Below are positions 44,695-54,879 of a stretch of 64,000 bases of DNA, one piece after another; the stretch's first letter is position 1, and the number at the start of each line of letters is the position of its first letter. The translations under genes and the position numbers were made by a program. This DNA comes from Meconema thalassinum (taxonomy: Eukaryota > Arthropoda > Insecta > Orthoptera > Tettigoniidae): contig OX336392.1 in the NCBI GenBank assembly GCA_946902985.2, positions 465,832,693-465,896,692 of the forward strand. Direction: 5' to 3'. The notes under the pieces are model-generated. The model ran no database searches. It had not been told where the DNA came from and was given only the letters and a program-made list of their open reading frames with translations.

Positions 44695-46062
44695 ATGGCA
44701 AGACAGACAAGTGCAGCTACCGGTTTCCAGGTAGAGGAGAGGTTAGCAGACATAGATATGGTGAGTACAAGTGGGCCTTTTGTATCAGTAACCGAAGGAC
44801 ATCGCCTGATAGGTCGGGAGTTCGATGGAACACAGCCCGACAGATTACGTGAGTTTGTGGCCAATGTAGACGCTGCTGTTCGCATGGTAAAAGACGATGA
44901 TCAAGAGCTGTTCTTTAAGTATATCCTGACCAAAATCACGGGCAAGGCCCGAGACAAGTTGTTAGTCAGAAGAGATATAAATCACTGGGAGGCTGCCAAA
45001 CAGACATTACAAGAATACTACGGATTTCAGGGCACATTAGACTTGTATATTTGCCAGATGTTTCAAACAGCGCAGGATCCGAGGGAATCAGTGGCGATAT
45101 GGGCACACAAAGTAGAGACTCTATCAGCTGCGTTCAGGGAAGCAGTCCTCGATGGAGAAAGCTGGGAGGACAGGGAAGCTCAGTTAAGAATCACAAGAAA
45201 AATATGCGTAGCTAGCTTCATACAGGGGTTAAGTAACCCGCGAATCCAAGCTAGAGTCCAGGGCCACGGGGCCATTACTTTCGAGAAAGCTGTAGCCACT
45301 GCGAGGCAAGAAGAGGCGGTAATTCTGTCAAAGAAGGCACGAGAAGGGTTGCATACGAAACATAGCTCAGGGGTAAGAGCAGGTAAACCCGATCAGGAAA
45401 GGAAGGCACCACTAAGGTGGCATACTAAGCCAACACAAGCGAGTGTTAGGGTGGTCTGTTACAACTGTAACAGGGAAGGCCACATCGCACGGGAGTGCAA
45501 GGAGGCACGAACCCGAGGTGCACGCACCGCGTTAGGTAGTACACCTAACGTACAGACAGGGGGCACACCAAGTAAGATCATATGTAGATATTGCAAAAAA
45601 CCGGGACACATAGAGCGCGACTGCCGAAAGAAGCAAAGAGATAAGGAAGCCGTGGCGCCGGAAGCCGTGCGCATAATTAGAGAGAAGCCTCACACGGAAG
45701 CGGACAGGAGTAGAACCTGTTACCGTTGCGGGAAGAAAGGGCACGTACAAAACAACTGCCGACAGACAGCCCGGGTACCACAAGTAGAAGCGGACCGGCG
45801 AAAGTGTTATAAATGTGGCCAGCAGGGTCACATAAAACGAAATTGTCCGGAGGCCAAGAAAAGCCAGGACCAGAGTAGGCGCACGGGAGGCAAGGCCATG
45901 AAAGACCGACGACAGTGCGATATTTGTGACCGGTGGTCACATGGAACCAAAGACTGTTGGTTCAAGAGTGGGAAAGGTAGTAAGAGAAATATCACTCAGA
46001 CAGGGGCGACAAACTGGAACGGGTCCATAACACAGGGACAGCTATGGAATCCCGTAATTTAA
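44695..46062 (+). CDS. gag: Element 2 Gag with five CCHC zinc knuckles
   Basis: Structural and RNA-packaging protein, 455 residues, open from ATG 44695. Residues about 40-215 form the capsid-like region (REFDGTQPDRLREFV, HWEAAKQTLQEYYG, ESVAIWAHKVETL, FIQGLSNPRIQARV). The nucleocapsid part has five C-x2-C-x4-H-x4-C knuckles at residues 255-268, 297-310, 342-355, 371-384 and 408-421, joined by basic linkers. One or two knuckles are usual in retroviruses and gypsy elements. The stop at 46062 overlaps the protease frame by 19 bases in the -1 register, which suggests -1 frameshifting. I could not identify a canonical slippery heptamer. Confidence 0.88.
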   Translation: MARQTSAATGFQVEERLADIDMVSTSGPFVSVTEGHRLIGREFDGTQPDRLREFVANVDAAVRMVKDDDQELFFKYILTKITGKARDKLLVRRDINHWEAAKQTLQEYYGFQGTLDLYICQMFQTAQDPRESVAIWAHKVETLSAAFREAVLDGESWEDREAQLRITRKICVASFIQGLSNPRIQARVQGHGAITFEKAVATARQEEAVILSKKAREGLHTKHSSGVRAGKPDQERKAPLRWHTKPTQASVRVVCYNCNREGHIARECKEARTRGARTALGSTPNVQTGGTPSKIICRYCKKPGHIERDCRKKQRDKEAVAPEAVRIIREKPHTEADRSRTCYRCGKKGHVQNNCRQTARVPQVEADRRKCYKCGQQGHIKRNCPEAKKSQDQSRRTGGKAMKDRRQCDICDRWSHGTKDCWFKSGKGSKRNITQTGATNWNGSITQGQLWNPVI

Positions 46063-46845
46063 GGAGTCCCGAGGCACGTGACATGGAGGGCACTATATTA
46101 ATGCATTGTGGGGGGCCTCTGAGGTTTTTAATTGACACTGGTTCCGATGTCAGCCTAGTGAAGAGGCAATCAGTGCCTAAAACAGTTACAATCAGTAGAG
46201 GCACCACGATCGAATTAATGGGTGTAAGCGAGGGAACGATTTACACCCAAGGGACCGTTCAGTTTGTTATTGGAGGTACTAAACACACAGTGCATGTGGT
46301 GGGCAGTGATTTCCAACTAAGCCAGGATGGTATAATAGGGAGAGACATCCTAGCTGACAGCGTGATCGACTACCGGGAGGGTCATGTTACGATCCACGGT
46401 AAAAGATACCCGCTGGGAGCGAGGGAGGCGAAGATAATCAGCCTCGAGCCTCGAACTCAGAAGGTAGTAGTTATTGAAGTCGATAAGAATCTACCAGTGG
46501 GAATTATTGAGAGGGCCGAGGTGGCACCAGGGGTTTACCTCGCAGAGTGTCTAACTAGGTCAGAGCACAATGAGGCAGTAGTCAGTATGATGAATACTAC
46601 TGAGGAAGAAGTGACTCTGTACAGCCCTCGAGTGCGAATGCAGGAGGTGGATGACACCTGCCTGGCAGAAGTACGCAAGGTACAGCAAGGCAGTAAGGTG
46701 GTAACCGGAGAAGCGGCTACTCAGAAGCCCAGATCACGCCGAGTGATAGACTGCTTGCGAGTAGACCATCTCACGCAGGTAGATAAGGAAGGTATATACG
46801 CCATCTGTGCGGAATACAATGACATCTTCCACCTTGAGGGAGATA
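46044..46845 (+). pseudogene. pro: Element 2 protease and start of pol, cut by an insertion
   Basis: The frame opens upstream of ATG 46044 inside gag. The aspartic protease has LIDTGSDVSLV (catalytic Asp) and IIGRDIL, the paired motifs of retropepsins. A linker follows, and the usual pre-RT segment (ICAEYNDIFHLEGD) is cut by a retroposon at 46846. The chance continuation of the frame to 46949 is retroposon sequence. The protease itself looks undamaged, but its polyprotein is interrupted. Confidence 0.85.
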
Positions 46846-47583
46846 TGATGATGATGATGATAATTGTTGTTTTAAGGGGCCTAACATCTAGGTTATCGGC
46901 CCCTGATGGTTTGGGTGATCGTGAAGATGAAAATGAAAAGCGCTCTTAAAACCAAAACCAATTACTAACCTACATACCAGAAGAAGAAATGGAAAACTAA
47001 AGGAGAATAAGGCAAACAAAGGACAGGAGGAAAATAAATGCCCTCAACCCTCGAAGAAGGCGGATTGAGGGACTTGGAAGGAAGGAGAGCCATGAAAGGC
47101 AGATAGGAAAGTGAAAGAGGAGAGGGTCCGCCCCAAAGGTAAGGGACAAAAGGGGAAAACGGACCCAGCTCAGGAATCCCTCGGGGTCGCCAACTCCCGA
47201 ACTCACCAGCCGTGAGCCCCTGAGGGTGTAGCATTATCTAGGGTGCACCAAAAGTGGTGGGGCTACATACACCCGGCCTCCTTGAGGGCCTTAAGCAGAA
47301 GGCAGGAGATAACATGAAAAGAAAAAGAAGGCTGACCCCTCGCAGAAGGAGGGAATCAGAAAAGATGAGACAAGGGCCAATTAAGGCGGGAAAGGAAGAG
47401 ACTCCCTAGGCCTCGGATACCCTAATACCGTCGGGGTCGGAAGAGAACAAGAGTTGACCAAGTGAGGTCGACAGGAAAGAAGACAGAGAGGAGCCCGGCA
47501 CAAGTAAGTGGAAGCAATGCCGGACTCAGCTGGGGCCCCGTGGTCGCCAACCCACGCCCACTAGATGTGAGCCCCTGGGGGTA
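46846..47583 (-). mobile_element. 738-bp retroposon inserted in element 2 pol
   Basis: Flanked by TTGAGGGAGATA at 46834-46845 and 47584-47595, a 12-bp target duplication. On the minus strand its 3' end is a (TCA)n tail preceded by GGGGCCGATAACCTAGATGT, which can fold with the following TTAGGCCCC. Two similar blocks near 47163-47228 and 47527-47580 (GTCGCCAAC, GTGAGCCCCTG) suggest a dimeric body. No coding frame. The insertion plus duplication adds 750 bases. A related 3' end sits at 42862-42910. Confidence 0.85.
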
Positions 47584-47595
47584 TTGAGGGAGATA

Positions 47596-48439
47596 AGCTC
47601 ACATGCACGGAAGTTATACGTCACGAGATCCCAACGCCCCGGGATCAACCCCCGATTAATGTGCGGCCGTATAGGCTGCCGGAGGCACAAAAGGAGAGAT
47701 ACAAGCGCAGATAGATAAGATGCTAGGTGATGAAATTATTGTACCTAGTACATCCCCTTGGAATGCACCATTATTGTTAGTACCAAAGAAAATGGATGCG
47801 TCAGGTAAGCAAAAGTGGAGAGTTGTGATTGACTTCCGAAAATTGAACGAAGTAACGATAGGGGTTAGTTATCCCCTCCCACTCATCTCAGAGCTATTAG
47901 ATGCTCTAGGTAAGGCCAGGTATTTCAGTACACTTGACCTCTGTAGCGGTTATTATCAGGTGTTATTAAAACCTGAAGACAGGCCCAAGACAGCTTTTTC
48001 AGCATTAGGGCGCAAGTACGAATTTGCAAAAATGCCCATGGGGTTGAAAGATGCGCCAGCCACATTCACAAGGCTGATGAATACAGTGCTTACCGGATTG
48101 ACAGGTATTCAGTGTCTGTGCTATCTAGATGATATAATAGTGTATGGTAGCTCAATAGAGGAGCACAATGCTAAGTTAAGGGATGTTTTTCAAAGGCTGA
48201 GAGAAAATACGTTGAAGCTCCAGCCAGATAAGTGTGAGTTCCTGAGGACTGAAGTGACGTTCTTAGGGCATGTAATTACTGAAGAGGGAGTCTTACCAGA
48301 CTCACGAAAGGTGCAGGCCGTGAAGGATTTTCCGAGGCCTACCACGAGCCGCCAGATTAAACAATTCTGCGGACTCAGTGGGTATTATAGGAAATTTATA
48401 CCCAATTATGTAAGATCGCGAAGCCACTATATGAATTAG
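47596..48439 (+). pseudogene. pol: Element 2 reverse transcriptase, two frameshifts
   Basis: RT motifs in order: WNAPLLLVPKKMD, WRVVIDFRKLNE, YFSTLDLCSGYYQVLL, FAKMPMGLKDAPATF, the catalytic CYLDDIIVYGS, and FLGHVITEEGVLPD with the connection region FCGLSGYYRKFIPNY. The start, directly after the retroposon, is in the protease frame. The register changes near 47704 and again near 48412, each consistent with loss of one base. No motif residue is missing, but the enzyme cannot be made from this copy. Confidence 0.88.
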
Positions 48440-50202
48440 TGAAGAAGGAAGTTCCCTTCGTGTGGGGAGATGCACAGGAACAAGCGATCGAAACGCTAAA
48501 GCAAAAACTCATTGAAGAGCCTATATTACAGTACCCAGATTTTGAAAAGCCATTCGTTCTTACCACAGATGCTAGCAACGAAGCAGTGGGGGCCGTATTG
48601 TCACAAGGGCCCGTGGGTAAAGATCTTCCCGTAGCATACGCAAGCAGGACGCTTAATAAGGCAGAAAGAAATTATAGTGTCACAGAAAAAGAATTATTAG
48701 GCATTGTTTGGGGTGTAAAGTATTTCAGGCCGTATTTGTTCGGACGACAATTCACAGTGGTGACAGATCACAAGCCGCTGAAGTGGGTATTCAATGTCCA
48801 GGACCCGTCGTCACGCCTGCTAAAGTTCCGATTGAAATTGGCAGAGTATGATTTTGAAATCATTTATAAGCAGGGCAAGCAGAACTGCAATGCTGATGCC
48901 CTTAGCAGGAATCCCACTGATGCACAGTGTCAAGCGCGAGTGATCAACTCGGCTGGGCACGAGTTACGGCAGGGGGCGGCCGTGGCCACTCATATGGAAA
49001 CTCGTAGGAGGGTAGCAACGACTTCAAAACCCGAGGACGCTACGGTAGAGGGAATTGAAGCAGACGGTAGTGAGGTCTCCGAGGACGCTAACGCAGAGGA
49101 GTCCACGCCCGAAGACAGCTTACCCGAGGTAACCGAGTTGCAGGAGGCTGAGAAATTGGCCATCCTGAAGGAGTGTCATGATTCCTTGGTTGGAGGACAC
49201 CAGGGAATAGCCCGCACGTACGCCAGGGTACGTGAACGATTACAGTGGAAGGGAATGAAAAGCGACATTGAGCGTTATATACGCTCGTGTCCTTCATGCC
49301 AAAAGAATAAGGGGACTAGACCAGACGTCAGAGCGCCAATGGTAATTACGGACACCCCTAGCACGGTCTTTGAGAAGGTATCTCTGGATGTGGTGGGTCC
49401 ACTTCCGGTGACAGAGCTTGGCAATAAGTATATTTTGACATGCCAGGACCAACTGTCGAAGTACTTGGTAGCTAGTGCCATGCCGAATCAGGAGGCTGAA
49501 ACAGTGGCACGGACGCTCATTAATAATGTTATAAGCATTTACGGGATACCGGGGCAGATTCTCACTGACCAGGGTAGTAACTTCATGAGCGAAGTTTTCA
49601 AGGCACTTTGCAAGAAATTGCGAATTAAGAAAACAAACACAAGCGCTTTCAGACCACAATCCAACGGTAGAGTAGAGAGATCCCACAAGGTACTAGCAGA
49701 GTACCTGAGGCATTATGTTTGCTCAGGCGGGCAGAATGACTGGGACAAGTTTCTGCCCACAGCGAGCTTTGTATATAATACCACCAAGAGTACTAGCACA
49801 GGGTTCACACCCTACGAGCTTATTTTTGGAAAGAAGGCAAATATACCAGGTGTATTGCAAAAGCCACCTGAGGTGGATTATAATGAACATCAGAACGTGG
49901 TAGAGGAGCTGACGTCACAGCTCAGGAGGAATCATGAAGCCGCTAGGAGGACGCTAGTTGAGCGTAAAGAACTGGAAAAGGCTAATTACGATAAAAAGCA
50001 GAACGAAGTCACATTTCGAATTGGTGACAAGGTACTCTTGCGTAATGATGCATTGCGAAGAGGACGATCTAAAAAGCTGAGTCCGTCATTTGTAGGACCT
50101 TATGAGGTAGTGGACATTTCAGGGGTAAATTGTACCCTACTGCTTAATAAGAAAGGCAGAAGAGTTAAGGTGCATAAGAATCGGTTGAAAATGTACTTGT
50201 AA
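48413..50202 (+). pseudogene. pol: Element 2 RNase H and integrase, open frame cut off from its start
   Basis: Nearly 600 codons, open. RNase H: TTDASNEAVGAVLSQ, VTEKELLGIVWGV and VTDHKPLKWVF hold the acidic residues, and KQNCNADALSRNP ends the domain. Integrase: HDSLVGGHQG and CPSCQ form the HHCC zinc module. The DDE triad is carried by SLDVVGPLP, ILTDQGSNFMS and SNGRVERSHK. The C-terminus has the GPYEV-type FVGPYEVVDI module and ends KVHKNRLKMYL. The frame begins only after the RT frameshift, with no natural ATG at 48439 (the first open codon used is GTG), so it is a downstream piece of a broken polyprotein. Confidence 0.88.
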
Positions 50203-51470
50203 AAGGACTCCAACGGGTTTAGAACCCGGGTGGGTGCAGAAGCAGCACAGAACGGATTAAGGAGTAAGGACGTATATATACGGTTAGTAGACTACAATGA
50301 CAGCTAAGGGTTAACACAGCTGTAAGAGATTGTGTGCGAATGGAGTCAATATAGTTTATCAGTAGGCACACAATAATATTTGAACAGTGGACAACAGAGG
50401 CGAGCAGCCTAGATAACGCACCGGGAGACATGAGTTACGTAAGGCGGAATACAGGGATGTCCATAGTGGCCCCGGAGCGGCCATCCTGAGGAAGTAAAAC
50501 CCCCGTGTGGGTGGCGGGAACCATTGGAACGTTTAGACACGTGATCATTGGTGTTAGAATACCCCCAACAGTGAGCCTGCTGTGTCGTAAGAGGCGACAG
50601 AAAAGAGGCGTTGCCTGATGACCTCGATGACCTATTGGTCAGGCAGGCGCGAATCCCGGTGAGTAGCTCTGTGTAATTGAGCCATATGTTATTAATGGCA
50701 GCCCCAAGTATACGAAGGCCTGCCTTTGGTAATATATGGAAGCCAATCAATGGCATAAGGGTGAATAAGAGACACCTGAGTTAACGGTACAAATTATTTA
50801 GGGACACATACGTGTGTATAGCAAGTAGAGAAGAAGTGCTCTAAGAGGCACATTTGAGAAAAGCGAAGATTCAGAACCTCAAATTTCGGCCACGACGAAG
50901 TTACACACCCCTTCGTCTCAATGGCAGCTAGGAAGATAGCGACAGCTGCTGGTAGGGTTCTTTAATACCCCGCCAAGCTACGGAAAACAAAATCGGGTCG
51001 TACTAGAAATTTTAAACAGTCAGACGAACAGAGGTTCGACGGGTGGCACTGAGGTGCTCGTAAGTAAAGGGTTGCACGATGGCGAGCGTGTAGCCTATAT
51101 GTGACTCGTCACCCCAGGGTAGTCGCGGATACGCACCCGTTAGGACAGGGGTAGGGAAAACCGGAAATTAGCTTAGATGAAATGACACAAAAACCGAGCC
51201 ATGTAAGGCACATTTTGAGAGCATTCAGTAAAATGCAAACGGCATTAGTGTAGCCATCCCCGAGGTGGGATGTGAAGCCGAGTCTCTATGTAACAGAACT
51301 CGAAGTTAAGGGAGCAAGTTTTTGAACTTAGTGTATGACACTGCTGATAGTTTTGTAGCCGCATGCCTAAGCCAGGATGCGAAGCAAAGTCTTTTGAGAC
51401 TTTAGTTATTGAAGTAGATAAAATTTTGGTGGAAAATCAGTAAAATAGGTAACGAATAACCTGTCTTTAC
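50203..51470 (+). other. Spacer between integrase and env of element 2
   Basis: About 1.27 kb without a convincing coding frame. At 50553-50615 it has a segment (GTGTCGTAAGAGGCGAC) reminiscent of 3' UTR motifs of some insect LINEs. Integrase and env are often close or overlapping in gypsy-type elements, so a long intron-like spacer is unusual. Confidence 0.5.
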
Positions 51471-51477
51471 CTTGCAG
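51461..51477 (+). promoter_or_regulatory. Candidate 3' splice site before env
   Basis: CTGTCTTTACCTTGCAG is a pyrimidine tract ending in AG, 15 bases before the env ATG at 51493. The bases that follow, GTAAG, also make CAGGTAAG, a donor-like sequence. Confidence 0.5.
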
Positions 51478-51492
51478 GTAAGGCAGAAGGCA

Positions 51493-53640
51493 ATGGCACG
51501 AATGCTAGAATGGTTCTACACCACGGTGGCGTTGGTAACAGTGACGTCATCACCCCACGGCATAACCAGAGAAGTACTAGATGTACAAGTGACACCATAC
51601 GAGAATACACCTGGAGTATACTTCGACAACCAGGGTGAGATACAGTTGTATAATATGGAATGGACATTAGTTACCTATGTGAATTTGAATCAGCTAAGTG
51701 ATGTATTTTCGAATATCAGGGAGCATATACACTGGACACAATTGGCATGTATATTGTTAGAGCAGAAAACAAATTTGACATGTCAGCATGACGTTAAGAT
51801 GTTAAGTAATCATTTGCAACGGATTAAGGAATCTAAAGAAACGATAGCCAAAATCACTAGACCAAGTGGGGAGACGGATAATACCAGACCGAAAAGGGGA
51901 TTGATAAATGCTGTAGGTTCAATAGCCAAAGCGTTATTTGGAACCTTAAGTCAGGATGATGCAGATAAGTATGAGTCACAAATAAGTGAGTTAGAAAGAG
52001 AGCAACTCTCAATGATTAAGGTAACTAAAGAACAGATGTTAGTGGTTAAGTCCACGTTACAAACAATGAACAGCACCATCTACGATGTAACTGCAAACGA
52101 GCAGAGGTTGACTCAGGGTTCAAATGAAATCAGGACATATTTGTCCAATAGTACGCTTCGGATTACAGAAGCATTTGAGCAAGCAGAGTTAGAGATCTCA
52201 TTAGACAGACATTTAATTGAGATAGAAGGCTTACTTGTACAGCTGTATGAGCAGTACAGTGTGGTACTGTCAGGCATCATGAATGCACAGGTAGGAGTCA
52301 TCCAGGTACAGATAATATCACCGGATGACATCATAGAAAGTTATAAGAAAGCCCAGGAGGACTTTCCCAAGGGGCTGTCTCTGCCATTTGAATTAAGGTC
52401 AGCTTACGGTTACCTAGTCTACAAGGTGGCCACAGTGGAAGTGTTTACAAGTGAAAACTATCTTGTGTATATTATAAGGACACCCCTTACAGACAGAGTG
52501 GTTTATAGTGTGTATCATATGATCCCATTCCCCACCTACATGAAGAGTAATCCCCACCATTTTGTGTACATTCAAGAGGCCAAGGACTATATATTGATGG
52601 ACAAGGAAAAGCAGACATTTGCGCAATTAGATAGGGAACAGGTGAGGCAGTGTAAGGTAGTGTCTGCCACGTGGAGGTTGTGTCATGCTCAGTTCCCTGT
52701 TAATATGGTTCACTCGCAAGACAGTTGCGCAGTGAAGATACTCAGTGGAGTTAGTCAGGTACCGGAGAATTGTGATAAGAGAGTACCACCAGTACAGCGA
52801 TTGCTGTGGATACCTATAAGGGAAAACAGGTATATGTATGTGTCTCCAGGTGAGACAAGGGTCACCTGCATGTGTAAGGACACTACAAGTGATATGGGAC
52901 TAACTGGCACAGGTATTGTTGTGTTAAGTCCAGGGTGTACGTTGTACAGCCCACATAGTAAGGTACAAGGGGTAGGTAAAATAAACACTACTCGAGGTAA
53001 GGACTTAGTGCCAGATTTGATACTTAATTATGACTGCTGCGAGCAGATTGGTAGTGAGATTAAGTTAGAGCAGGTACCGGAGGTTAATAAACTGCCACTG
53101 AATAATTTGTTAAATCATGTGAATGATTTAAAGTGGGCCACGCACAAAACAGAAGAGGTGGAGGACTTGGTAAGAAAACAAGAAGAAGACATACAAAGTC
53201 AGATGATGTATAAACATTTCAATGTATATAAGTATATTGTACTAACTATAGCAGGTACAATTGGGATAATTTTATGGTGCTATTGTTGCAATTGTTGTTG
53301 TGATTGCCCTAAATTAGGGTTTCCAGCCAAAAAATGGTTTGATGATGCAAGGTCACATTGCCCAAATATTTGCATAAGGCAAACAGTAATTACGAGGGAA
53401 GGTAAGGCTAAGACTTCAGATGAGGATATTACGATATTCCAACGACCCAGGCAACTTCGGGGACGCCCGGAGATGTCTGAGGAAATCCTGGAATTAGACT
53501 CTAGGCCTGCTGAAGGACGCTTCAGTACGTCTACTAGGGCTATTGTAGATTCAGATATGAGTGCGAGTCAGATCGCATTACAGCCTTCACCCTCAACGCA
53601 AAGTCGCAGATCATTACGACTCGACAGTAACCGAGTGTAA
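51493..53640 (+). CDS. env: Element 2 Env, baculovirus-F-like fusion glycoprotein, open frame
   Basis: Surface glycoprotein of insect endogenous retroviruses, 715 residues from ATG 51493. An upstream TTG codon keeps the frame open but is unlikely as a start. The N-terminus has a hydrophobic signal-like segment (WFYTTVALVTVTSS). At about residues 132-135 RPKR fits a furin site. It is followed by GLINAVGSIAKALFG, the expected fusion-peptide position in F-like proteins. Long helical regions follow (LEREQLSMIKVTKEQML), then a Cys-rich middle and C-terminal ectodomain. A single membrane anchor (YIVLTIAGTIGIILW, about residues 578-597) runs into a Cys-rich patch. The cytoplasmic tail is about 110 residues. 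No stop or frameshift interrupts it. Whether it is expressed is unknown; splice signals suggest a subgenomic message. Confidence 0.88.
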   Translation: MARMLEWFYTTVALVTVTSSPHGITREVLDVQVTPYENTPGVYFDNQGEIQLYNMEWTLVTYVNLNQLSDVFSNIREHIHWTQLACILLEQKTNLTCQHDVKMLSNHLQRIKESKETIAKITRPSGETDNTRPKRGLINAVGSIAKALFGTLSQDDADKYESQISELEREQLSMIKVTKEQMLVVKSTLQTMNSTIYDVTANEQRLTQGSNEIRTYLSNSTLRITEAFEQAELEISLDRHLIEIEGLLVQLYEQYSVVLSGIMNAQVGVIQVQIISPDDIIESYKKAQEDFPKGLSLPFELRSAYGYLVYKVATVEVFTSENYLVYIIRTPLTDRVVYSVYHMIPFPTYMKSNPHHFVYIQEAKDYILMDKEKQTFAQLDREQVRQCKVVSATWRLCHAQFPVNMVHSQDSCAVKILSGVSQVPENCDKRVPPVQRLLWIPIRENRYMYVSPGETRVTCMCKDTTSDMGLTGTGIVVLSPGCTLYSPHSKVQGVGKINTTRGKDLVPDLILNYDCCEQIGSEIKLEQVPEVNKLPLNNLLNHVNDLKWATHKTEEVEDLVRKQEEDIQSQMMYKHFNVYKYIVLTIAGTIGIILWCYCCNCCCDCPKLGFPAKKWFDDARSHCPNICIRQTVITREGKAKTSDEDITIFQRPRQLRGRPEMSEEILELDSRPAEGRFSTSTRAIVDSDMSASQIALQPSPSTQSRRSLRLDSNRV

Positions 53641-53688
53641 TATTGGGACAGAAATGAATGCAAGGAAGATTGCACCCATTTCTTCCCT

Positions 53689-53699
53689 GGGGAGGGAGG
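53689..53699 (+). other. Polypurine tract of element 2
   Basis: GGGGAGGGAGG directly abuts the 3' LTR start at 53700, the normal position of the plus-strand primer. Confidence 0.85.
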
Positions 53700-54559
53700 T
53701 GTCGTGACTGTGAACCTCCATGATTCAGAACCCAGGACTGCGGTTCGGAGGAACATTATATACGGGCAAATGAGTTATTATTATTATTATTACTAAGTTG
53801 GATGTGAGCTTTGTAAGATAGAATGTATATTTCTCAAGAGAATGAGACTGCTGTCGCTAGGATGTGTACAGAGGTCTGTAAATATTGATAGTACAACAGT
53901 ACGTTGGTCGAGCACTTTGTATTGTAGGGAGAGTGATTCATAGTCACAAGTCAGGCCAGAAGTTGAACCTTGGATGTCATGTAGACACAAGTATGGGCAG
54001 TCGCCGCTACCTTAGGGAGCAGCACTTGCCAGGCACTGGAGGGTGGAATGGACCAGGCCTCAGTGGAAGGGAGAGATGGATTCTGGGTCATCTCTAGTTG
54101 AATATAAGGGTATCCAAAATGGCGAGCGACAGAGTTATTACAGAGTAACAGAGTAGTAGTCACAGAGTGACTGCAGAGTAGTGGAGCGGCAGAGTAACAG
54201 TAGCTCTCATGCCTCAGTTCTTGCCAGAGTAACGTCGTAACGTGCGCGAGCAGAATTCAGCCTCGCGGAGACACACTAGATGTCAAGTATCAGTAAGACT
54301 TAGTAGCGCTATTACAGACCTGCGTGCACTCCCGGCAGTAACTTCACATAATTTGTATATAGTGTATATATACTTCGACTGCCAAGGGCTCAATAAATCG
54401 GCAGTAGTCCAAGGGAATTTCATTTTTATCCCGGTAGTTCCGGGACGAGTCTGTGAAACCTCAAGTTCCCCTATCTAGAAAACCGCTCGGCTAGTAGGGA
54501 AATCGTCGGAAGAGCTGTCAACCTGCCAGACCGTCTCACAGGCCAGGTAGGTCACGACA
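53700..54559 (+). repeat. 3' LTR of element 2
   Basis: 860 bp, over 99% like 43508-44365 by eye. Differences include one extra ATT unit near 53785, G/A near 53712 and small changes near 54420-54430. Confidence 0.95.
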
Positions 54560-54734
54560 CTCAGTTCACCGCTCTAATTAGGCTAGTGTGTGTGCAATAT
54601 TTCGCTTCTCTGTAATTACTATTTCCACGGTTGAAATGAGTGTTTTTTGTTATATGCTCTGTGATTGCTATGCAGTAGGCCTATATCGCTCCGCTGTAAT
54701 AAATATTTGTTGTTTTTTTTCACACAACTGTGGT
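54560..54734. other. Junction between LTR element 2 and the satellite
   Basis: About 175 bases of unique-looking sequence beginning with the CTCA target duplication. No gene or repeat recognised. Confidence 0.5.
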
Positions 54735-54879
54735 TTTGACAATGGTTACAGCCTAACGCGCCCAGTTCGATGGTTTTGTGTCAACTGTGCCCCGCTAGCA
54801 AGGCGCGGCCAAGGCCACACCTACACCTGACCTTCTAACCATCATTTTGTCCAAGCCAATGGTTTTCGACAATGGTTAC

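Larger units (their letters stand above)
43508..54559 (+). mobile_element. LTR element 2: env-bearing Gypsy (endogenous-retrovirus-like) element
   Basis: LTRs at 43508-44365 and 53700-54559 share TGTCGTGAC and GTCACGACA ends (9-bp inverted repeat) and are flanked by CTCA on both sides, a 4-bp target duplication. The order is LTR, tRNA-Leu primer site, gag, protease, RT, RNase H, integrase, env, polypurine tract, LTR, the plan of insect errantiviruses. I see about six differences between the two 860-bp LTRs, so insertion was recent. The copy is defective: a retroposon in pol and two one-base deletions in RT. Gag, RNase H/integrase and env frames are open. Confidence 0.95.

Noticed and set aside
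51472..51492. Env start at the TTG at 51472
   Set aside because: That codon lies in the candidate splice acceptor. The first ATG, at 51493, follows the acceptor and is the more likely start.
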